The notes under the pieces: generated by a model
The model's database searches: none
Seen by the model: only the letters and a program-made list of their open reading frames with translations
What the model was told of the DNA's origin: nothing
Source: Marinobacter sp. JH2
GTDB taxonomy: Bacteria > Pseudomonadota > Gammaproteobacteria > Pseudomonadales > Oleiphilaceae
Assembly: GCF_004353225.1 (NCBI RefSeq)
Contig: NZ_CP037934.1
Span: 1,054,001 to 1,118,000 of the forward strand
Reading direction: 5' to 3'
DNA length: 64,000 nucleotides
Shown: piece by piece, positions 57,829 to 64,000 of the stretch
How the letters are laid out: each line of letters opens with the position of its first letter
How positions within the stretch are numbered: position 1 is the stretch's first letter
Position numbers and translations under genes: made by a program

Positions 57829-58689
57829 TTAATCATTACCGGCTTCTGCCTCGTGTAGGCGCTCTTGGCGATCCCGTTCTTCTTCTTTGGCTGCTTCAAT
57901 AATCTCGATGAGCTCATCCACATCTGCACTTTCGGTGTTGTGTTGGAAGCAACCGGTAAGTACGGTGTCGGGGTAGAGTTCTCCAGATTCATAAAGTGCC
58001 CAGATTTCTTTACCGTAGTCCGTATTCAACAATTCCGGTGCAAAGCGCCCGAAATAGCGACGCATGTTGTCAACATCACGCTCTAGCATCCGTTCAGCGT
58101 TATTGTTCCCTGACGCGTTAACCGCTTGCGGCAAGTCGATAATGACCGGGCCTTGAGGATCGACAAGAACGTTGAACTCGGAGAGGTCGCCGTGGATTAA
58201 ACCCGCACACAACATTCGAACGACGTCAGATATGACCTGGCTATGGTAAGCCTTAGCTTGTTCCAGTGTTAGTACCACATCGTCTAATCGCGGAGCTGCT
58301 TTGCCGTCTTCATCCGAGATCATTTCCATCAGAAGTACACCGTCAACAAACCCAAAAGGCTCTGGTACGCGCACTTCGGCCTGTGCAAGACGGTATAGAG
58401 CATCGACCTCAGCGTTCAGCCAGGCATCTTCCTGCTCTTTTTGGCCGTACCGTGTTTTCTTGCTCATCGCCCGAGCTCGGCGGCTGTTCCTGACCTTTCG
58501 ACCTTCCTGGTATTGAACGGCTTGTTTAAAGCTGCGTTTCTGAGCCTCTTTGTAGACTTTCGCGCAGCGAACACTGTCGCCACAGCGAACCACGAATACT
58601 TGAGCTTCTTTGCCGCTCATTAACTGATACAGCACCTCATCCACCAGGCCGTCGTCGACTAGGGGCTGTAATCGCTTGGGTATTTTCAT
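57829..58689 (-). CDS. RIO-type serine protein kinase
   Basis: A 286-residue RIO1-like kinase of the PA4780 type. It has the ATP-binding region QLMSGKEAQVFVVRCGDSVRCAKVYKEA with a lysine ligand, the catalytic loop HGDLSEFNVLVD and the metal-binding DLPQAVNASGNNNAERMLERD block. A C-terminal acidic tail (EEERDRQERLHEAEAGND) extends the usual core. In eukaryotes and archaea RIO kinases mature the small ribosomal subunit; the bacterial role is not settled. Here it is the first gene of an operon that ends with the 16S-modifying enzyme RsuA. Confidence 0.92.
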   Translation of the reverse strand: MKIPKRLQPLVDDGLVDEVLYQLMSGKEAQVFVVRCGDSVRCAKVYKEAQKRSFKQAVQYQEGRKVRNSRRARAMSKKTRYGQKEQEDAWLNAEVDALYRLAQAEVRVPEPFGFVDGVLLMEMISDEDGKAAPRLDDVVLTLEQAKAYHSQVISDVVRMLCAGLIHGDLSEFNVLVDPQGPVIIDLPQAVNASGNNNAERMLERDVDNMRRYFGRFAPELLNTDYGKEIWALYESGELYPDTVLTGCFQHNTESADVDELIEIIEAAKEEERDRQERLHEAEAGND

Positions 58690-58814
58690 GCGTTTTTGCT
58701 ATCCGATGGTTTCTGTTGTGATTACGCTTGTCGGATTGTTTCCGTTTTAAAGCAGTTTAACAATTGAGGGAAGATTTGCAGCGGTAGGGGAGGAGAATTA
58801 TCAGCCTAATACGC

Positions 58815-58841
58815 AAAAAGGCAGCCGAAGCTGCCTTTTTT
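58815..58841 (-). terminator. Rho-independent terminator of the cold-shock gene
   Basis: AAAAAGGCAGC-CGAA-GCTGCCTTTTTT: a six-base-pair stem extended by A/T runs, with a CGAA loop, 22 bases after the cold-shock stop. It is symmetrical and could work in both directions. Confidence 0.9.
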
Positions 58842-58862
58842 AAAACGCTGGAGGGCTGTAAA

Positions 58863-59105
<243 letters not shown>

Positions 59106-59300
59106 CTATTCGCCTACATGGCGCTAGATCAGCGGGTTGTGCGGAAACAAAAAACTTGCGTGATCATAAACAGGACGATGCACTACTGATGACAACAGGT
59201 ATACGTCTTATTGATGAATGCTTTGCTAAATCTTTCCAACGACGGTCACTTTACTCCTACTAGATGGCTTTGCAAAGTTATTTTTAATAGGCAAAAACCC

Positions 59301-59331
59301 ATAGCGGGCCAAATAGAAATTGGCCCGCTAT
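59301..59331 (-). terminator. Rho-independent terminator overlapping the kinase stop codon
   Basis: TAGCGGGCCAA and TTGGCCCGCTA form a perfect 11-bp stem around a seven-base loop, and on the minus strand it is followed by GGGTTTTT. The stem begins at the stop codon (TAG at 59328-59330) of the FGGY kinase gene. Confidence 0.88.
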
Positions 59332-60887
59332 TTTGGGTATCCCGTGATATTTCGTATCTTACGATACAGTGGCTGTAAGCGATCATACATTTCCAAGTAC
59401 ACTTCTGAATACAGCTTTTCATAGAGGGCAGACGCTTCGTTCGATGGCTCGAAAACTTCCCCCACGCGCGTCATCGCGTTTACGGCTGTTTTAAAATCCG
59501 GGTGGAGTCCCAAGCCGACAGAAGCATCGATCGCTGCGCCCAGGCCTGACGTTTCATAGGTGTGTGGTCTTTCTGCGGGTAGACCGAAAATATCCGCCGT
59601 CAGCTGCATAGCAGCATCGCTTTGAGACCCGCCGCCTGCGACCCTTAATCGTTTAATGGCTTTTCCGTTACGCTTTGCCAGCCGTTCTTTACCTTCCCGT
59701 AGGGCGTAAGCCAACCCTTCCAGAATGGCTCTATAGATGTGTGCTCGCGTATGCACATCGCCAAAACCGATGATCGAACCTTTTGCTTCTGGGCCGGGCT
59801 GACGCACGCCAGGGCTCCAGTAAGGTTGCAGCATCAAGCCCATGGAGCCCGGCGGAACAGAATTAACCAACTCATCGAACAGAGCTTCCGCTTCGATTCC
59901 TTTTTGTTCGGCAATTCGCTGCTCACGCAAACCAAATTCCTGCTTGAACCAACTCACCATCCAAAAGCCCCGGTAGATCATAACTTCCGAAGAGTAATGG
60001 CCTGGTAGCGCCGAAGGGTAAGGCGGCATTAAGCGAGTGGGTTCAACGTACTTTCGGTTGGTGGTATTGATCGTGGCGGTGGTGCCATAACTCATGCAGG
60101 CCGTTTCTGGCGACAAGCCACCAGAGCCGAGAATTTCGCACGCTTTGTCTGAAGCCGCGGCAATCACTGGTAAGCCGCTCGGTAAGCCCATATGTTCGGC
60201 GGCCACGGGCAGCAACTCACCGAGTTTTTCTCCAGGCTCGACCAGATCCGGCAGCATATCGCGGGTAATCGGGGTGATCTGCCATTTGAAGTCGTGCTTG
60301 CCGGCCCAGCGGTGCTTCTTGTAATCAAACGGTAAATAACCGACCTGACTGCCGGTAGAATCGCGGTACTCACCCGTAAGTCGATAATTCAGATATCCTG
60401 AAAGCAGGAGATATTTGTGGGTTTGCGCCCAGATGTCCGGTTGGTTTTGAATGATCCAGTTGGCTTGGGTTTTCTCGCGAAACCGCTTGATGGGCTCTTC
60501 GGCACCGATTAGTTTGAACACGGCCCCCCAAAGGCCTTTCACGGGACCGTTTACGGTCGCGTGCCGTTGATCCAGCCAGATAATAGCAGGGCGCAGTGGT
60601 TTGCCATTCGCGTCCAAATTGATCACCGTGCCGCGTTGAGTGGTGACGGTAACGCCCAGAACCTGCTCGGGCTTAGCGCTGGTGTTGCGCCACAGAGACT
60701 GGCAGGCCAACCCAAGGTTCTCCCAAAAGTATTCGGGATGTTGCTCCGCCCAGCCGGGTTGTTCCGAGAAGTAAGGCTCGATCTCTTGTTTGCCTTTGCC
60801 CACTAGATTGCCGTGCCTGTCAAACAGCAGTGCCCGAACGCTTTGAGTGCCATTGTCGATGGCCAATATTAGTGAATCGTCAGCCAT
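59328..60887 (-). CDS. FGGY-family carbohydrate (glycerol-like) kinase
   Basis: A 519-residue kinase of the FGGY family. The phosphate-binding opening LAIDNGTQSVRALLFD is typical, as is the C-terminal RVAGGGSQSDAAMQLTADIFGLP. The GlpK motif TNQRET is replaced by TTQRGT, and the protein is not a canonical GlpK, so glycerol or a related polyol is inferred from its neighbour GlpD. ATG 60887 is preferred (GGAGG lies eight bases upstream); the frame also allows GTG 60896. It is the last gene of the AGPS-like/GlpD-like operon, starting one base after the GlpD stop. Its stop codon is part of a strong terminator. Confidence 0.88.
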   Translation of the reverse strand: MADDSLILAIDNGTQSVRALLFDRHGNLVGKGKQEIEPYFSEQPGWAEQHPEYFWENLGLACQSLWRNTSAKPEQVLGVTVTTQRGTVINLDANGKPLRPAIIWLDQRHATVNGPVKGLWGAVFKLIGAEEPIKRFREKTQANWIIQNQPDIWAQTHKYLLLSGYLNYRLTGEYRDSTGSQVGYLPFDYKKHRWAGKHDFKWQITPITRDMLPDLVEPGEKLGELLPVAAEHMGLPSGLPVIAAASDKACEILGSGGLSPETACMSYGTTATINTTNRKYVEPTRLMPPYPSALPGHYSSEVMIYRGFWMVSWFKQEFGLREQRIAEQKGIEAEALFDELVNSVPPGSMGLMLQPYWSPGVRQPGPEAKGSIIGFGDVHTRAHIYRAILEGLAYALREGKERLAKRNGKAIKRLRVAGGGSQSDAAMQLTADIFGLPAERPHTYETSGLGAAIDASVGLGLHPDFKTAVNAMTRVGEVFEPSNEASALYEKLYSEVYLEMYDRLQPLYRKIRNITGYPK

Positions 60888-60888
60888 C

Positions 60889-62469
60889 TCATACACCTCC
60901 CGCAGCGGATAAGCTGTATGACTGGTGATACAGCGTCAGGTAGCGGTCGACCTCGGCTTGCCATTGGTCTTCGCTCCAGCCGAGCAGAGGCAGGCACCGA
61001 TGATGAAGCTCGGCAAAGAGCGCTTCAGCGCCATTCGGCAACACCAGCCCCAGCCGCGTTCGGCGCAGTAGCAAATCATCTAAATGGATAACTTGTTCCT
61101 GGGTGCAGGCCCATTCCAGTTCGGCCCACAACGTGGTTGTGCCGGCCACATAGTCGTATGGCTTCCCTGCAAGCATCGCTGTTAGATGTTGCCCGTAAAA
61201 ACCCTTAAGCCGGCTAAGAGTTAGCTTGTTGTGCAATGCAATGGTTGGGTCGTCTGACGATGCAGAAAACACTAATGCGCGTTCATCTCTTAAAACGGAT
61301 TTGTCGCCGTCAAACACTGCCATCAAGGATTCACGGGCAATCTGCCGGAAGGTCGTAAGTTTTCCGCCAGCAACGCTGACTAAGCCTTTGTCACTTCGCA
61401 GGGCGTGTTCTCGGTTTTCTTTGGAGGGTGATTTTCCTTCGCCGCTGGTAACAACAGGGCGCACGCCGGCCCAGCTCGACAATGCGTCTTGAGCTTTAAC
61501 CGACGAACTGGGGAAGAGCTTTGATGACACCTTCAATAGATAGCGGACTTCGGCTTCGGTGATGCTGGGCTCAAGATTCAAGTCTCCTTTGTGGTCGAGG
61601 TCGGTTGTCCCCAAAACAGTCGTGCCACGCCAGGGGAAGGCGAACACCGGGCGTCCGTCCTCTGGGTGCAGAAGTGAAACTGCGCAGGTTACCGGAAGCC
61701 GTTGCCACGGAAGTACAAGATGACTGCCACGCAGAGGCCGTATATGCAGGGGAGTGTCGTGAGGCCCCTGTTTCTGAAGCCGGTCTGCCCACGCCCCCGT
61801 AGCATTGATCACACGTTTGGTCTGGATGTGAATGGGGCTTTCGCCTTCTGGTGTTACGTTAATGCCGCTGACGTAGCCATTTTCATCACGAATAATCTCG
61901 GATGCCGCTACATAGTTCAGGCATGTCGCGCCATCGGTTTGGGCCTCGGAGATCAAGCGCTGAACCAAACGTGCGTCGTCGGTCAGTGCATCGGTAAAGC
62001 GGCTGGTCGCAATCAAGTTGTTCTGCACGAGTCCGGGCACCCACTGAAGGGTTTCACCGGGGGTAAGCTTTTCTCGTGTACGAACCCCTGCGAGTTTGTC
62101 ATAGACGGCAAGCAGCACTTGGAAAATGCGGGGGCCCGGAAACTTGCCTTTGAAATGAGGCATCAAAAACGGTAACGGCTCAACCAGCCCGGGCGCTTCT
62201 TCCATCATGCGTTGGCGTTCACGTACCGCTTGACGGGTTAGACCAATGTGGCCACTACCCAGATATCGAAGGCCACCGTGAACCATTTTCGAGGATCGAC
62301 TAGACGTGCCCCAAGCAAAGTCCTTCTGCTCTACCAGTAGTGTACGTAAGCTGCTGCCTGCGGCCTCCCGAGCAGCACCTGCGCCAGTAATGCCGCCACC
62401 GACGATGACGACATCAAATTGAGCATTGCTACGCAGTTCTGTCAGAACTTCCTGCCGCGTCTTAGCCAT
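60889..62469 (-). CDS. glpD: FAD-dependent glycerol-3-phosphate dehydrogenase (GlpD-like)
   Basis: A 526-residue flavoprotein. The N-terminal FAD fold is FDVVIVGGGITGAGAAREAAG, followed by the GlpD signature WGTSSRSSKMVHGGLRYLG. Later blocks include INATGAWADRL, IRPLRGSHLVLPW and SWAGVRPVVTSGEGKSPS. It oxidises glycerol-3-phosphate to dihydroxyacetone phosphate and feeds quinone at the inner membrane. It lies seven bases after the AGPS-like gene and directly before the kinase. With these neighbours, the DHAP it makes could serve the AGPS-like enzyme for ether-lipid synthesis. Confidence 0.9.
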   Translation of the reverse strand: MAKTRQEVLTELRSNAQFDVVIVGGGITGAGAAREAAGSSLRTLLVEQKDFAWGTSSRSSKMVHGGLRYLGSGHIGLTRQAVRERQRMMEEAPGLVEPLPFLMPHFKGKFPGPRIFQVLLAVYDKLAGVRTREKLTPGETLQWVPGLVQNNLIATSRFTDALTDDARLVQRLISEAQTDGATCLNYVAASEIIRDENGYVSGINVTPEGESPIHIQTKRVINATGAWADRLQKQGPHDTPLHIRPLRGSHLVLPWQRLPVTCAVSLLHPEDGRPVFAFPWRGTTVLGTTDLDHKGDLNLEPSITEAEVRYLLKVSSKLFPSSSVKAQDALSSWAGVRPVVTSGEGKSPSKENREHALRSDKGLVSVAGGKLTTFRQIARESLMAVFDGDKSVLRDERALVFSASSDDPTIALHNKLTLSRLKGFYGQHLTAMLAGKPYDYVAGTTTLWAELEWACTQEQVIHLDDLLLRRTRLGLVLPNGAEALFAELHHRCLPLLGWSEDQWQAEVDRYLTLYHQSYSLSAAGGV

Positions 62470-62476
62470 GGCCTTA

Positions 62477-64000
62477 TCAATCCAGCAGCGTGGTCGGATT
62501 CAGACGTTTATCCGGGTCGAAGCTGGAAGTCAGGGCCCGGATAGCCCGCATGCCCAGCTCACCTTTCTCTACTGGCATGAAGGGCGCGTGGTCTTTGCCG
62601 ACCCCATGCTGATGGCTGATGGTGCCGCCGTTACGAACGATGATCTCCGACGTGGTGTTTTTAAGGTGCTTCCAACGCTGAAGTGTCTCAGCGTAGGTGT
62701 CGGCAACACGGAACACGTAAGTGGTGTAAATCGAGCAGCCCTGGCCATAAAAATGAGATAGGTGCGTAAAGACGTGAGACTTCTCTTGTTTATTTTCAAG
62801 CCCAGTCCGCAAGCTGGCCTCTATTTTCTCCAGCAAGCTGTCAACGTTATCCCAATCTGTTGCTGTCTCCAGCGTGTCTACGGCATAGCCCATCTGCCAG
62901 AGGGCTTCACGAAGGTAGGGCATGGTAAAGCGTTTTTCAGCCCATTTAGAGCCCAGATTGGTGCCGGTGTACACACCGTTGTATTCCTTACAAACCTTGC
63001 GGGCTTGCTTCAGGCTAGCCGATGCCTGGTCTTTCGAGCCAGTCACGCCGAAGGTCATCATGCATTTACCTTCATCCGCGCCACGAAGTGACAAGAACTT
63101 CTCCAGAAGGTTGATCAGGCCTGGGTGGCCGGCCAAGGCGAGCTGGGTTTCGGTTTCAATGGCGTTACTAAGCCGTAGCATGGACAGTTGAATTCGGTTC
63201 TGAACCAGCATTCGGGCGGCTGTTCGGGCTTGGTCCCAATTTGGGAAAAACACGACATGGAAACGCTCGTGTTCCGGCAACCGGGTAATTCGGACTTTCA
63301 CTTCAGTTATCAATCCAAGGCGGCCTTCTGAGCCCAGAATCATTTCACGAATATCCGGGCCGGCACTTGAGGCTGGGATGGTAGGAATATCCAGCGTTCC
63401 CTGAAGCGTTTCGATGCGACCGCCTGCGAACAGCTGCTCAATTCGGCCATAACGCAGCGACTGCTGTCCGCTGGAGCGGGAAGCAACCCACCCGCCAACG
63501 GTAGACAGTTCAAACGATTGAGGGAAATGGCCCAAGGTGTACCCATGTGCACGAAGTTGCGATTCAACCAATGGACCGGGAGTTCCTGCTCCGAATGTGG
63601 CCAACTGGCTCTCACGGTCAAGGTCAATCAGACGATTCATATTGGCGAGGCTGACCGTAAGTACAGGTTTGCCCTGATCAACCGGGTTGATGTGTCCGGC
63701 CACGCTGGTGCCGCCGCCGTATGGAATCAGGTGAACGTCGTTCTCTTGAACGTACTTGAGAAGTTTCTGCACATCCGAGTTGGTGTTGGGGAGACTGACT
63801 CCATCTGGAAACAGGCCAACTTCACCGCTGCGCATTGCCAGCCAATCTGGGAGGCTCTGACCGCGGGCGTGGCGCACACGGGTTTCGGCGCTGGTATCGA
63901 TCAGGTCGCGCAAGCCGTCAAAAGAAGGTAGGCGGGATTCCGGAACTTTGGCGCACACCTCTTCCAGCGTGCAATCACTCAGCGCGCTGGCTTGCCCGAT
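62477..64000 (-). CDS. FAD-binding oxidase, alkyl-DHAP-synthase-like, 3' part
   Basis: The gene runs past the window end; 507 codons are visible and the frame is open to 64000. It is a vanillyl-alcohol-oxidase-type flavoprotein: FAD domain LIPYGGGTSVAGHINPV and LGHFPQSFELSTVGGWVASRSSGQQSLRYGRIEQL, then ILGSEGRLGLITEVKVRI, and a C-terminal TYVFRVADT / GGTISHQHGVGKDHAPFM block. These features fit the alkyldihydroxyacetonephosphate synthase (AGPS) branch, which also includes glycolate- and lactate-oxidase-like members. The neighbours make a role in ether-lipid or glycerol-phosphate metabolism likely, but enzyme identity is not certain. It is upstream of the GlpD-like gene by seven bases. Confidence 0.85.
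   Translation of the reverse strand: MGQASALSDCTLEEVCAKVPESRLPSFDGLRDLIDTSAETRVRHARGQSLPDWLAMRSGEVGLFPDGVSLPNTNSDVQKLLKYVQENDVHLIPYGGGTSVAGHINPVDQGKPVLTVSLANMNRLIDLDRESQLATFGAGTPGPLVESQLRAHGYTLGHFPQSFELSTVGGWVASRSSGQQSLRYGRIEQLFAGGRIETLQGTLDIPTIPASSAGPDIREMILGSEGRLGLITEVKVRITRLPEHERFHVVFFPNWDQARTAARMLVQNRIQLSMLRLSNAIETETQLALAGHPGLINLLEKFLSLRGADEGKCMMTFGVTGSKDQASASLKQARKVCKEYNGVYTGTNLGSKWAEKRFTMPYLREALWQMGYAVDTLETATDWDNVDSLLEKIEASLRTGLENKQEKSHVFTHLSHFYGQGCSIYTTYVFRVADTYAETLQRWKHLKNTTSEIIVRNGGTISHQHGVGKDHAPFMPVEKGELGMRAIRALTSSFDPDKRLNPTTLLD

Overview
The window looks like a chromosomal segment of a marine gammaproteobacterium. A complete 16S gene at 26023-27563 reads like Marinobacter or a close relative. 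That is recognition from memory, not a database search. The gene content fits a heterotrophic generalist: oxidation of alcohols, aldehydes, lipids and quaternary-amine-like acids, and many c-di-GMP proteins.

Layout. (1) 1-1657: the end of a TRAP transporter permease and an IclR regulator. (2) 1712-10561: a minus-strand operon for an outer-membrane channel, a PQQ/haem alcohol dehydrogenase, an aldehyde dehydrogenase and a TonB receptor that resembles the PQQ importer PqqU/YncD. A near-consensus sigma-54 promoter drives it, and an AcoR-like sigma-54 activator is encoded divergently. (3) 10902-14503: a PepSY membrane protein, a small insertion-sequence relic, an enoyl-CoA hydratase/isomerase and a GATase1-AraC regulator of the GbdR/CdhR type. 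(4) 14561-22111: a six-gene minus-strand operon (ADP-forming acyl-CoA ligase, two CaiD-like hydratases, acyl-CoA dehydrogenase, CaiT-like BCCT transporter, nitronate-monooxygenase-family enzyme). It looks like a non-canonical CoA-dependent route for carnitine, gamma-butyrobetaine or another betaine such as DMSP. (5) 22724-25635: two envelope/stress-type proteins and a PAS-GGDEF-EAL protein.

(6) 25822-31400: one full ribosomal operon (P1-type promoter, boxA, 16S, tRNA-Ile, tRNA-Ala, boxA, 23S, 5S, terminator). (7) 31481-36036: a three-gene operon of a PstS-like periplasmic protein, a porin-like barrel and a membrane GGDEF/EAL sensor. (8) 36065-41257: a Tat-exported molybdenum aldehyde oxidase with its 2Fe-2S subunit, a triheme cytochrome c and a LysR regulator. 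(9) 41577-51348: a TPR/barrel protein, then an ECF sigma / zinc anti-sigma operon facing a large lipoprotein lipase followed by DUF1302 and DUF1329 genes. (10) 51845-59069: a DUF4139 protein, a GGDEF sensor, RlmA, RsuA, a DUF3581 protein, a RIO kinase and a cold-shock protein. (11) 59328-64000: a glycerol-lipid operon (alkyl-DHAP-synthase-like flavoprotein, GlpD-like dehydrogenase, FGGY kinase) that runs off the window.

The regions that most deserve follow-up are the sigma-54/PQQ operon carrying its own likely PQQ receptor, the carnitine-like operon with an ADP-forming ligase, the ECF-linked lipase/DUF1302/DUF1329 block, and the AGPS-GlpD-FGGY operon. No CRISPR array, prophage or intact insertion sequence was seen.
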